Shown: positions 51,022-62,680 of the stretch, one piece after another
Layout: the number at the start of each line of letters is the position of its first letter
Numbering within the stretch: position 1 is the first letter of the stretch
Source of the DNA: Tetraselmis striata
Taxonomy: Eukaryota > Chlorophyta > Chlorodendrophyceae > Chlorodendrales > Chlorodendraceae
Assembly: GCA_006384855.1 (NCBI GenBank)
Contig: VCJN01001564.1
Coordinates: forward strand, 1-64,000
Length of the DNA stretch: 64,000 nucleotides
Direction: 5' to 3'
Notes under the pieces: generated by a model
The model's database searches: none
Told to the model about the DNA's origin: nothing
Seen by the model: only the letters and a program-made list of their open reading frames with translations
Position numbers and translations under genes: made by a program

Positions 51022-52971
51022 TCAGCCGGGCAGCGACAGCGCGCATCTGATGATGGCGGCGATGTCAATGGTGCGCGGGTATCGCTGAAGCAGCTTGACG
51101 TTGTGCTGGAAGTCCCCGGCGAGCAACTCGCCGCGCACCAGCAGCAGCATCGCAACACACACTGCCCGGAAGCACGATGCCCGGGGTCAGAATCGGGGTT
51201 GGGCGGGGGTGGCGCATCGGCACAAAGACTTAACAAGGGAGGACGGGGGCATGCCGTAACCACGCTTTCGGTTCGCGGCATTCATTCTTGTTGACCTCCC
51301 CCCCCCCCTCCCCGCCCCCCTCCCGCATACCATCCTTGAAATACATCAGAATGTAGCACGGCTAGCACACGGACTCCTCAACTCGTTGCGCCAACACGGG
51401 TCATTATAGTTTCGACCCGCGAACCCAATCAAATGCTACCGTGGTTGAGTCAGCAGATACCTTTCAGGAGAAAGTCGGCGCGGCCCTTGGGGAAGCTCAG
51501 GATTGTGTCCCACAACCGCATGGTGTCGGGGAAGGCGTGCTCCTGCGTGAGGATGAGCGTGATCCAGCGAAACGCGTAAAACTGCGGGTCGATCTGCGCG
51601 GCGGGTGAGGTGGCGGCGCGGGCAGGTGGATCCGCGTCAGCGTCCCCTCACCCCCTCCCCCCCCCGTTGTGGCCGTGCAGCTGGCCAGCATGAGCGGCGG
51701 CGCCCATGAGCGCGCAAGGCCGAACCTTGCTCGTCGTCTCCAGGTGGGTGTGGAGCTCGGGGTCGTGCCGCGCCAGGAGCCGGCTCAGCCGAGCCATCGT
51801 TGCCTTGACGCCCTGGTCGCTGTTGTCCTGCGCGCGGGGGACGGCGCAGCAGCAAAGGGCTCGGTGCGATGGGGAGCAAAGGGCGGGCGTTCTGATGCGC
51901 ATCAGCCGGTACAGCCGCAATGGGGCGCCCAGCAGCGCCCACCAGCTGCTTGCAGTAGTTGTCGCGGAACTCGGTCATGAGATCGATGAAGCACCAGAAG
52001 GCGTCCGCCTCCGCGGCCTCGCGCGCGTCCTCGTCCACGTCGGTGCGCAGCGTGTAGTAGATGGGTGCCAGCAGCTCGTTCATGCCTTGCACGTACGTCA
52101 GCCCCGGGTTGAGCTTGGCATACACAAAGAGAGCGCGCTGCATCTCCTGCCGAGGGGGAGGGGGGAAGGGGTGCCGGCATCAGCATCAGCTACAGGCACC
52201 AGTAGCATGCCTTCCTTCGGGCAGTCGGCCATGCCAGGGACCATGTCGCAAGTATCAGAAACATCCAGGGCACACGGCATGTGGGGAAGGAACTCTGCCC
52301 GGGGGCGGTGGCCGGCGGAAGGCCAGGGTTTTAGGGCGCTCGCCTTGCGGTGCCTGACAGCCTGAGACTTGTCGCCACTGAAGAAGTGCATGTCGGGATG
52401 CGTGCGCATGACATCGCGCTCAATCTGCTCCATCACCTCCACATCCTGCCATGTGTCCATCCCCACCCTCAGCCTCAGCCTCAGCCTCAGCCGCAGGCAA
52501 GCCCCCCCCCTCCTCGGCGTCAAATGCCAAGGGGCCTGTTCCCTTTGTCCGACATAACTAAGATTTGTCGGCTGTCCCAACCCTATATGGAGTATGCTCT
52601 CAGCCCGAGCCTGCCCCCTTTGCCGTCGCGCGTCAATGCCCGCGCTTCCAGGGCGCCCATCAATGTGAGACAGTCGGGACAGCAATGCCACCTCCCGATG
52701 AAATGGATGATGACGTCAGCCCCTCGCGGACGGCCCCTCCGCCGTCACTCCACCCGCGACCGCTGCCCGAGAACCTCACGCCCGAGCTCACCCTGAAGAA
52801 AGCGTTCCAGACGCTGGTGGAGCCCTGGCTCAGCGGGTGGTCGTCATGCGTGACGTCCACAGCCGCCAGGGCGCCCTCCAGCGGCTCCTCTGCCGCATCC
52901 TGCGCCGCCGCACACGCACAATCAGGTTCAGGCGCGACCCCCCCCCCCCCCCCCCCCCCCCAAATTTACCA

Positions 52972-53007
<36 letters not shown>

Positions 53008-53784
53008 ACAAGGCACACACCTGCTCTGATATGCAGGTGCCCTATCACACAGGCGGGTGCATCGAGGCAGCTTGCCAAGGGCTGTGGGGCGCACCGCATT
53101 CCGAGCGGAGCCATCTTCGCTGCCCGGCCGCACAATCAGCTCCTGCAAGCAAGGGGGTTCCGCGAGCGTGCATTGCCTGTTCTTACGCGGACCATCTCGG
53201 ATGGAAGTAGGATTATATTTGCTTGGATCGGCTGGAGGGGGGGGGGGGGGGGGGGGGGGGGGCACCTCACAAAACTCCTCGTACTCGGCGCGCTTTTTCA
53301 TGAGAAGCGAGTTCCACTTACTCGTGTCCGGAGGCAGGTATCCCAGCAGCAGCTGCACAGCCAGTACGCGCCGGAAAACGTCAGCCGGATGGCCACCTAG
53401 GGCAGGGACCGGAGGCCCGTGGTGAGGGGGAAAAGGGAAGGGGGTGGGGGGCACCTTCCAGGTCAGTGCCCTCAGGCCGTCCGTGTCGGGGACGCCGTCC
53501 CGTGCCAGCGCGCGGAGCCGACTCAGGTCGATGACCTCGGCGGCCAGGACTTCCGTAAACTTGGCCACCCTGTCACCGTAGCTGAGGGCGCCGCTCTGCT
53601 GCCCGCTGGGCCCCGGAAGGCAGCCCTCCGCCGGCGGGAGAGCCGCTCCGGCGCGCCGCACCGGCGCTGCATCGCTCTGCTCGGCCCGTAGCTCCTGCAG
53701 CTTGCCCGAAAAGCTGCGCGCCGCGCTCTGGGCGCTGGTTTTGAGGGAGCCCAGGCGCTTGGTCAGCGACGTATTCTTCAGCAT
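51022..53784 (-). CDS. TBC-domain Rab GTPase-activating protein, TBC1D13-like
   Basis: Nine exons: 53784-53455, 53352-53266, 53142-53095, 52899-52792, 52445-52344, 52146-51943, 51827-51726, 51593-51461, 51161-51022; 417 aa with consistent phases. TBC proteins accelerate GTP hydrolysis by Rab GTPases in membrane traffic. Family motifs: GLRALTWKLLLGYLP, DHPLSQGSTSVWN, the IxxDxxR arginine-finger motif (IERDVMR, about 199-205), the glutamine-finger motif YVQGMNE (Y243, Q245), EADAFWCFIDLM, DPQFYAFRWITLILTQE and CVAMLLLVRGELLAGDF. This block order matches TBC1D13 rather than other TBC groups. Both catalytic fingers are intact, so the enzyme should be active. Intron 5 has a GC donor. The first 70 residues are Ser/Ala-rich and unassigned. 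Confidence 0.92.
52974..53006 (+). repeat. (CA)n repeat next to a C run, TBC intron 3
   Basis: CACACA tract 3' of a run of about 20 C in the intron between 53095 and 52899. Confidence 0.9.
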
Positions 53785-54439
53785 GGCAGACCCCTGCTGC
53801 TTAGTGGACTACGGGTGGTGGCTCTCGGGGCGGGCGATAGTTGGTAAGGGTGTGCCAGAGGAGGGGGCGGGGGGGTCCACTCGGCCGCACACGCCCCCGC
53901 GCCTCGGCGCCAGAAGCCGCCGACTAATCGAGTAGGCTGGGCAGATAGATCCGTGATCGTCAACCACCGTCGGAGCCGTGGGGTCGGGTTTGGGTAACGT
54001 CGACTCGCTACTAGTCGCTACCGTCTCATCGAGCGTGGTTGGCGGTGCTTCCGAACGGTCCGCCTGCAGGCGGATCATGGATGCGCGACATGGATGGATC
54101 ACACCGTCGTCGGACAGTAAGATTAGCAGCCGCCGGACAGCGAGTAACTAATAATCCTCTACTTAGTAAATTTATTATGTATTACATATAAGGGCTCTCA
54201 GTAATAATCCTCTCAGTAAAGCCCCTGCAATTCAAGCAGACATCACACAGTAGTCGTTATTGCGATTCATCCATAAACTAAGGATTATAACGATCGCGAG
54301 CGTCGCAGACGATACTTTCCCGTATTCCGTACTCGTACGGCTAGTCTGTGACAGCGGCAATATAAACAAATAAATATGACGGGGTCCAAATGTTTGCAGG
54401 TATATCACTGCATACCTCACATACATATTTAAAAAAAAT

Positions 54440-54505
54440 AAAATTACATGGGCTAGCTGCAAAAGGCGATATCGGGAAATCACCCGAAGAGGCAATAGGA
54501 AATGC
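54440..54505 (+). repeat. Dispersed repeat T (also 25785-25830, 37905-37975, 41161-41215)
   Basis: Shared core TTACATGGGCTAGCTGCAAA, then AAGGCGATATCGGGAAATCA and CCCGAA; the other three sites keep GCTGCA.AAGGCGAT and GAAATCACC. All lie in intergenic DNA. Type unknown. Confidence 0.55.
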
Positions 54506-54890
54506 CCACTACGGCAACTGCGAGGTGGAAAATTAAGCATAAGAAGAGGAATCGATCGGATTGAACAGCACGAGCACACGCAACATACTTCGCCGTCTGC
54601 ACACTACCGGCACAGAGAATGCCGCCCAAGGTACCATGCGTACATGAACGCAAGGAGAGACCCGCATCAGCAAACCCCGCCGTGTGCGCGACAGCTAATG
54701 GCGTAACTCAACAGGCTGGCAGGCGACAAAGTTCCGAAGTGCATGTACGGACTGACCACAAAGGCGAATGTAAGCACGAAGTAGGGGACCTAAGTGGTTG
54801 AGGACGACCGCAGGGGAAGTTGCGCACGGCAAGCAACATTGTAAGATGTAGTCCATCGTCAAAACAGATATTCCCAGGCGGCCGCGGTCC

Positions 54891-55811
54891 TTAACCATAA
54901 AAGAGTATTATCGACGGATACCTTGCCCCGGTGCGGAAGAAGACGCCCGGCCCGCCGCCGTGTTGACTCCGCCTCAGCCGCCATGATCCCCACCCGCAAG
55001 TGGGGGTCGTGGAGGACACGCGCGCAAAATCGATCATGTAAATTGTAATCGCACGCCGGACCAACCCACCCAGCACCCAGCGCAATTCAGTCTGCCGCGA
55101 GCGGTTAGCCAGGCGCAACCCACTCGTCACAAGCGTCAAGTCGACGGCTTCCGACCGGTCCCGGTCGAGGACCACCCCCGCTTCAATCGCCTCGTAAGCC
55201 CATAGATTTTCAAAGCGGTATGCATGGTGCTCGTAGTTCGCGACATGACATATATGGGCCGGTGATCCACCACGAAAACCGTAGTTGCATTCGGGATCGA
55301 GCCATCCGTGGACGACGAGCGAAGCCACAATGGATCAATATACCGCACGTGGGGCTAGAGCACGTGACTAGCGCGGAACCGCCCCCACACGGACGACGAC
55401 CAAGCACCCGCACAACGGCGACCAAACAAGCAGCATGGGGAATCTTGCGGGTTGTCTCGTGATCCGACTTGAAAAGCGTCAGGGCGCCCGGCCCGCACGC
55501 GATGTACAAGCGCAGAGTATCAAGTCGCGAGGCCGCAACACCCGTATGCCGGAAATCGAGGGCAACAAATTCACGCAAGCGAATCGCACGGCTGAGGTGG
55601 CGATACACGACCATAGCGGTCGCAGGCTGATCATCGGAGGCGGCACCCGTACGCGTATGTACCCGAGGGTGGAGTTGTAGTACTTGGCACCGAGTCTGGT
55701 AGGGAAAGGGATAATGTTGAAGAAGGGGGTGCCAGTAACACCGCGGGCCTCGAGCGAGGTTGCATATTCACATACATGGGCAGTCGCGAGGGCGGCATGT
55801 CGTTCCACCAA
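54891..55811 (-). other. Unassigned protein-like fragments
   Basis: Overlapping minus-strand open stretches whose composition looks coding in consecutive frames, for example TPFFNIIPFPTRLGAKYYNS (about 55730), IRLREFVALDFRHTG (about 55575), HICHVANYEHHAYRFENLWA (about 55230) and RQTELRWVLGGLVRRAITIY (about 55070). They look like one protein broken by frameshifts, perhaps another transposon. I do not recognise a family. Confidence 0.3.
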
Positions 55812-56241
55812 GCAACCCCCGAGGCGCGGAGCTCACTCCCATACTACTAGCTCCATATCATACGATCTCACATAGCTAGGAACGGCCCATCCCATGTAGC
55901 TCGGCACCCCTCCATGGGAAGCTCACTACATACACCCTCTCAAATGGTCCGAGACTATATCGAGCACGGCGGTGCCCCGCCGCACTACGTCCCGTCTAGT
56001 CTCGTAATCTCCTCTTCCAAGCATAATGTGTGTCATAGCCATGCACAGCTCTACACTCAAATACAAAGGCATGCGGTTGTGGTTGTAGACGAGTTGTGCT
56101 TCCCTCTTGGCGAGCTAATGGGTGGTTTAGAGTATGTGCCCACTCGTCGCCGCGCACCGCTCACTAATATCAACGCCGGTATAGACATAGACGTGGAAAG
56201 ACCCATCGTTTTACTCAAGCCCGCACACTATATTGCACGCT

Positions 56242-56243
<2 letters not shown>

Positions 56244-56337
<94 letters not shown>
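56244..56337 (+). repeat. Compound (GT)n-(G)n tract
   Basis: About 60 nt of GT/TTTG repeats run straight into a run of about 31 G. Confidence 0.9.
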
Positions 56338-56339
<2 letters not shown>

Positions 56340-56769
56340 AACAATACACAACCCCATAAAATCATATAGACGCCCTACTTTTGATGCTGTCGGAACATGG
56401 TCTGACATGTTCTGACACGGCTGCCGCGGTAACCCTTACGGTGATAACGATTTTCGCTTATTATGATCGTGTTTATACGTGGGATTGTAATAGCAAACAT
56501 GTATATTCCGGTATATTGCGATTTAAACCCGGCAAAATCGCATATCGCGCTGCGGTGCGATTACTCCAGGGGTAGTAACATAGGTGCTTGCTTGATAACC
56601 CCTACATCGGCGCTGCCTCTGGCATAATTTCAGCCTCCAGATGATCATTTCACGATGTTCTACAACCTACACAGGCCATTTTTTGTTACAAAGGCACAGC
56701 GCTGTGCACGCAGGGCGATGATGCGCCCGTAGTGCGTTTGCCCCACGCGTCGTGGCGCACTAACTCACG

Positions 56770-57060
56770 TCACTACGTTATGCCACGCCGTATCATGCAA
56801 TGCTTGCCCCCGTTGCATGTCGCCCAACAGCCTGGTGCTGAACCCGATCCACAGACGTGGCCCGCGGCACTACAAACTCGGCTACATTGTTCTTGACCCC
56901 GTACCACATGGTCTTGAACTCCAACATCGTGGGCTTCAAGCTCCAGGAATCATAGCTCCAAATCCCGACATTCAACATCGAGGGGGGGGAAGGGGGGGGG
57001 GGGGGGGGAGCTTGGTGTTTGGCACTCGCCAGTCCATGAGTTCATCGGGTACAATATCCG
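56770..57060 (-). mobile_element. Internal fragment of the same retroelement, disrupted by a G run
   Basis: Minus-strand pieces LKPTMLEFKTMWYGVK and VVPRATSVDR match the tail of the element at 44844. Plus-strand G runs at 56981-57009 interrupt the region where the other two copies have gggagggagag or aaagggagag. More diverged than copies 1 and 2. Confidence 0.65.
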
Positions 57061-57479
57061 TAGGCGGTCTCGTAGAATAAAAGTACCGCGGAGTGGCATC
57101 AATGTAGGATCTGACACCCAGCATGCTGCTCCGCGCCGGTACCCGGACTAGTACCTCGTACCGCGGAATCGCGGGTGGGGCGCGCCCCGCAGTACGATGC
57201 GTCCATGCGCCCCACCACCTCCACTCCAAGCACGATCATGCGAACAATGCACACTTTCACAGTTCGCGGAGTTTTGCCACGACTCCGAGAACATCATCCC
57301 GTTGGAGGCACCACTGCCACTGTCGTCCGGTCCGTCGATTGGATTTGTGAGCGGGGGCACATTGGGGCTAAGTAGTTACAACCCCACCTGTCAGCAATCA
57401 AAAACACTTCGAGTTGCACATCATCGAACCTGCCGCTAAGGCCAGCCCGCACCTCACCGCCGCGCGTCGTGGCCTGCCG

Positions 57480-58256
57480 CTAAGGCAACGCCGCATGGAG
57501 GCTACCCCTTTACGAGTCCCGCTGCATGTTGATGTCGCTTACGCTTTCGTCTTCGAGCGGGCCGAGTTGATTGTGTCTGCTCCCCCTCCCGAGTACCAGT
57601 TGACTTCCGAGCCCTCATGGCCTCGGTTGTCAACTTCATGTTCTTTGCCATGGGACTTACTGGCGTGTCTTGCCGAGTGCGGTACGTGCATGTCAACTCC
57701 TACAACATCACCATACATGTGTACAGAGAGAAGGGGCGCGCCGGCCGGCATGGCCCCGACAACCTACGTGTGCTACTCCTTGTCGGAGCAACCCCGCGTC
57801 GCCCGTATCTTGCATGACTACTTATTCGACAACGTATAGTCTGCTCCCTTGGTCCCTGCTGCTGTGGCCGATACAGATTTCTAGGCGGTCGCCTCTAGCG
57901 AGCAGTCCCTATCTTAGACTGCCGTTCCCATTCGGACTATCTAGCTCTCTACAACCGTTTGTCTCGCTTGTCGGTGCTACCCCTCCCGCCGGCACGTCCT
58001 GGACGGAGCTCTCACAGCCTTCGCAAGGGTAGGTGCAACCTCTGTTGCTAACGCCATCGGAGTTCCGGTGTCCCACATTCGCCACCAAGGCGGCTGGGCT
58101 AGGAACTCCGACGTCATCATGGACTACATCGACCCGAACATCCTCCCCTCAGCAGCACATGGCGGCGCGACCGTGGGAAGCTCTTCTTCGGTCACATCGC
58201 GCCCCTTCGCCACTTCCAAGTTCAACAAGACTCCGCAGCGGTGGCCTTCCCGGTGA
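57480..58256 (+). pseudogene. Decayed tyrosine recombinase (DIRS/Crypton-like)
   Basis: Broken frames contain recognisable blocks. VVNFMFFAMGLTGV and YREKGRAGRHG lie at 57617-57755. Then TAFARVGATSVANAIGV, IRHQGGWARNSDVIMDYIDP and NILPS lie at about 58010-58150. This is the order of the phage-integrase fold: the Arg helix, a GAT-type helix, the H/W position (GGW at about 58090) and a tyrosine in DYIDP (58122-58136) as the likely nucleophile. The frame changes at least twice. No terminal repeats were identified, so the element type (DIRS, Crypton or other) is open. Confidence 0.6.
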
Positions 58257-59615
58257 CCCCTTCTCTGTCAATCTACCGCTCTCTTCATTCGCTCATCACT
58301 GGCAAAACCCGCCTCAACTTTGAAATGATGTAAACTAGTTTATGGGGTTTCCTCCTTTCCCAAATAACCGCTTTTCCGGCTACTACCGTTGCTGCTAAGT
58401 GGTACGGATCACTAGTTCACCCGTCGTTGCGCCCTTTGAGTGCAGCACGAGTAGACATAAAAGCAGCCGTAACAGCTGAGCCTGCCATCTTCCAGTGTCG
58501 CTGTGTTACATCACAGCGCCCTCCCTGACTCCGTTTTTCCTCCACGCTTTCACTATACCTTCCTGCCGATTTCGGTTCATGTCTGTGAAGAAAAGCCTGC
58601 GCAATATTTTTGGCAAAACCATACTCAACTTTGAAACTTCACTTGCTACTGAATATTAATAAGCAATTCCGATATTCATTCGTCTCATATACGAGCAAGC
58701 ATAGTGCAACCGTCGCGCTGCTGTCACCGTCGCGCTGCAGCGAGCGCAACAGCTGCAGCAGCGGCGCCATCTGGGCCCAATAAGCGAACGCCCCGCGCGC
58801 CGGCTGCCGACAACGGCAACGGTAGTATAATCTCGAGGCAGATCACACGTCCCGAGTCACAACGCAGCTGCCCAGCCGTATCGCGTTCACTATCCTGAAC
58901 CGGAGCGCTGTCCCAGCAGCGGTGCGTCTCCCCCCGAACCGCCTGGGCCACCCGCCACACCACCCGTGGGTAATCTGGGCTATGTATTGCTATGTATCGG
59001 CGCGCCGCACGCGCGCGGCGGCGGGCGGGCGCAGTTTGGCGCTTGATGGCGTGCGAGATCCGGGCCAGCCCCTGGGTCCCGGACCTCCTTTACTGGCTGG
59101 GAGGCAGGGCGTGTGGGTCGGCTGCCCCGTGAGTCTGGTGGATGCCTGGTTCGGCCGGCCCCCGAAGCTGTTTATCAAGCTGCCAGCCCTCGACCCTCTT
59201 GACGTCGGCAGGCGGGCGGGCGGGCCGCGATGAATGTGGTACTTCCCGGGGCGGTGAAAAATGAGGTGTAGTACTTCTCGTATTGCTACCCCGTACCTAC
59301 CGTACGGTGACTTTCAGAAAAAAATGGCGGTGTGTGTTGGGGAGGGGGGGGGGGGGGGCAGTCACAGCCGCTCTGGCCGAAACGCACCGCCATAAAGACC
59401 ACGGACCCCCATCCGGCCACTCGCGAGCGGCAGGGTCTGCCGCACTCTGGCAGCTTTGGTGCCTGCGGCACGGAGCCGTGAGAATAAAGGGGGTATTTAT
59501 TTATCTGCTTGCCTTCGTCGTATGTATTATTTCATATCACTACAGCATTTATTTCGAACCCCCCTCTGTGTCCTCATTTCCCCCCTTCACCCCTTTCCCC
59601 ACAGCAGAGCCCGCC

Positions 59616-61380
59616 ATGGACCCCAACATGCACGCCATGCCGCCACCGCCCGGGATGCCGGGTGGGCCGCCACCGGGCATGCCCCCCCATGGCATGCCGG
59701 GCGTGCCCATGGCCACCGGCCCCATTGGCGGCAACGACCGCACCGTGTACGTCGGCAACGTTGGCCGCGACGTGGACGAGCAGACGCTGCACATGCTGTT
59801 TGTGCACTGCGGCCAGGTGGGCGCCGTGCCTCTGCCTCCCTGTGCCCTGCGCCTGCGGGCCCCCAATCTCCCCCCCCCCCCCCCCCCCAACTACTGTCTG
59901 CCCGTCCAGCTGCGCCTCTGTCCGCCTTGCACTTTCGACCTACTCTCACTCAAACCTGACCTTCTCCACGCCTGCGCCCTCCCCCCCCCCCCCCCCCCCC
60001 GGCATGCAGGTGACGCAGATCCGCATCGCTGGCGACCCCACCTACGAGACCCGCTTTGCCTTCATCGAGTTTCTCGCCCCGGAGATGGTGCGACGCACCC
60101 CCGCAGCTTGACGACCCCACCAATCCCATCCCAAGACCTGCGGGGCGCTCAGACAGCAAACTCACCGCCCCCCCCCTCCCACTCCCCTCCCGGGTGTCAC
60201 CCCGCAGGCCCAGACGGCCTGCCTGCTGGACGGCATGAACGTGTTTGACCGCAGCATCAAGGTGTCCATGGCACGTGGCGCTTCCGCGGGCGGCGGCGGT
60301 GGCGGCGGCGGCGGCGGCGGCCCGCGCGGCTCCGGGGGCGGCGCCAACGACCCGGACCGCGTCACGCGCACCATCCACGTGGGCGGCATCCCCATGGACG
60401 TGGTCACGGAGGACCAGCTGGCGGACTACTTCAAGCACGTGGGCGAGGTGCTGCCCCCCCCCCCCCCCCTCCTGGATTTTTCACTGGAATATCCAGCACT
60501 GTGCAGGAGATCAGGCTCGGAATGCTTGGCTAATCTTCACTTCCCCGCTGCGGGCCCTAATGCACGTATAGTACTTCGTACATAAGCCTCGGATCCGGGT
60601 TGCATGTAACTACCAGTTACTTTTGCTGCAGTTCCGTTTACATTTGACAGGCTGGGCATGTCATTGTTGGCGTTGTTCTTATTATCTCCGTGATGGTAAC
60701 TTCCGACTACATCGGTGATAGGCTGCCCATTTGTATCATTTGGTGCATGTGGGTACTCCATCCCTCCTGATTCATGTATTGTCTTCTGACCTCTGGTGCG
60801 CCCCCCTCGCCCCCCTCCTGCGGGCCGGGCGCAGGTCAACGCAGTGCGCAAGAGCGGCCGCTTTGCGTGGGTGGAGTTTGAGACGGTGATGGCGGCCAAC
60901 AAGGCGCTCGCGCTGGACGGCGAGTCGCTGGGCAACAGCACGCTGCGCATCTCGCAGTCCAAGACGCCCATCCACACCGCCGGCTGGCGCAAGGGCGGCG
61001 CGGGGCCCGGCCCCGTGGGAGGCGGCGGTGGCGGCGGTGGTGATGGCGGCAATGGCGGCGGTGGGTATGCCCCGCCGCCCGGGGGCATGCCCCCGTACGG
61101 CGGCATGCCGCCCCAGGGGCAGTATGGCTACCCGCCCCAGCCGTACGGCGCGCCGCCGCCCGGCAGCTGGGGCCCGCCGCCGCCGGGTCCGCCCCCACAG
61201 GGCGGCGGCTACGGCGGCCCGCCTCCGCCGGGCGGCTACGGGGGCCCGCCCCCTGGCCCGCCGCCCCCGCACCACCAGCAGTACCCGCCCCCGCCCGGGC
61301 CCGGCATGTACGGCGGCGGCCCGCCACCCATGGGCGGCCCCCCACCCCCTGGGCCCCCGGGGGGATACGGCGGCTACTAA
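59616..61380 (+). CDS. Two-RRM RNA-binding protein, CID8-13-like, with Gly/Pro/Tyr-rich tail
   Basis: Four exons: 59616-59816, 60010-60087, 60208-60447, 60835-61380; 354 aa, consistent phases. RRM1 (about 44-115) has RTVYVGNVG, LFVHCGQV and RNP1-like RFAFIEF. A poly-Gly linker of about 11 residues follows. RRM2 (about 145-205) has RTIHVGGIP and RFAWVEF, ending ISQSKTPI. The FVHCGQ, AGDPTYETRFAFIEF and SKTPI blocks are like the RRM pair of plant CTC-interacting-domain proteins CID8-13, although no PAM2 motif is evident in the short N-terminus. The last 150 residues alternate Pro- and Gly-rich stretches ending GGYGGY, a low-complexity tail likely to be disordered. The sequence before the ATG (acceptor-like cccacag) suggests a 5' UTR intron. 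Confidence 0.9.
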
Positions 61381-61939
61381 GCCCCAGCGCCCCCCCTCCT
61401 CACCCTTCCCCTCCCCCCCTCCTGAGCGCCACCCCCCTGGCTTAAGCGTCCCCCTCCTCCCCACGGCCCTTCCCTGGAAGAGAGCACCCGGGCTCCTCAA
61501 GCAAGTCAAGCGAGACCCCCCGATAGCGGAGCCCCACACGCTCCTCCCCGCCCCCCCCCGCCCCGCCCCCCCTATGTAGTACAGCCCCCCCCCCCCCCCC
61601 CCCCCCCACTTTGGCCCGCCCTCCTTGGCCCGCCCTCCCTCCCTCCCTCCCGCCCCTTCCTCCCGCCCTCCCTCCCGCCCGCCCTCCCGCCCCTTCCTGG
61701 CCCACGCGTAGGCCAGCGCATTGCCAAATTGCAGCTTTGTGTGATGAAAGTAGTCCATCCCGCTGCCGATAGCGCGCACAGCAGCTCGCGTTCCCCACGC
61801 CCCCTCACCCTCCTGGCCCGCTGGGATGCGCTCATTGACAGATTGCCGCCGCTCCTGCCCCAGGAAGGGCGCCTGCTTGCTGACCCGAGGTGCTGTCCGG
61901 GCACCCCGTCTGCCGTCGGTAGCGGGGCCAACCAGCGAC

Positions 61940-62102
61940 GGGTGCGGACGCGGTAATAGGAACACTGCCATTAAGAACCTACCCTGCCTGTCACGGGTCA
62001 AACGTAGACGGAACTATAGTGGAACTATCGCGAAGGTTCCCATAGACCTGCCTGCAAGCCAAATTGGAGGTTTATGATAAGGGCTCATTTATGGTGCGGA
62101 CG
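61940..62102 (+). mobile_element. TIR element copy 7, downstream of the RRM gene
   Basis: Left end GGGTGCGGACGCGGTAATAG; interior CACGGGTCAAACGTAGACGG and GCCAAATTGGAGGTTTATG; right end ATTTATGGTGCGGACG. It aligns with copy 6 along its whole length. Confidence 0.7.
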
Positions 62103-62409
62103 TATCTATAGTAAACCCGGAACACTGCGCTGGTTGGAGTTCCTATCGATGCCTACTGTCCAGCTTATTAATACCATACCAACATATTCGCCTCATGTGC
62201 TTATAAATAGTTTGGGTTGGTGAAACACGAGACACTTTCCCACAGGAATCCGCTTTGTTAGCACCTGTAGCTCCACACCCTCAGAGGGGGGGGCATGGTG
62301 ACCTAGACCCCGGCTTCTCCAACGCGGCGGTGTCCTGGCTGCCCCTGGCTGTCATCTAATCCTCTAAGACCTGATGAGCCGCCCCGGACAAGCGCAAGTG
62401 AGGGATGGT

Positions 62410-62680
62410 CGCGGCTAAAAGTAAAGTAGAGTTCTCCCCGCCGGGACATCGGCCAAAACCGCCCCAGCACATGACCTCCTGCGCCACCTGCAGTCGTAGG
62501 TCTGGCCTAGCCCGTAGACCATTGCCTCGTTCGAACCCCAACGGCTAATGCATCAACCATGTAACATGGTAAACCTGGGAAACGCCCCGTCGATGTTGCC
62601 CCCACTGGGAGAGACGGGAATCGAACTGGGGACCTCCCGTACAAGAGACCTCCGCTCTACGGAGCGCACAAACGTGGCAT
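62410..62680 (-). repeat. Dispersed repeat S, copy 2 (possible tRNA-related SINE)
   Basis: Matches 2519-2745. The minus strand begins with a tRNA-like piece: GTAGAGCGGAGGTC, then CCCAGTTCGATTCCCGTC, a good T-arm/B-box match. No complete cloverleaf can be drawn, so it is not called as a tRNA gene. A second AGTTCGAGACCGG B-box-like piece lies at about 62952-62972. Confidence 0.5.

Larger units (their letters stand above)
53785..56769. other. Spacer 5' of the TBC gene
   Basis: Contains repeat T (54440), the unassigned fragments at 54891-55811 and the GT/G tract at 56244. The rest shows nothing supportable. Confidence 0.4.

Noticed and set aside
62590-62680. tRNA gene on the minus strand
   Set aside because: T-arm and part of a D-arm are present, but no acceptor or anticodon stem can be paired. 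Treated as a SINE-like piece.
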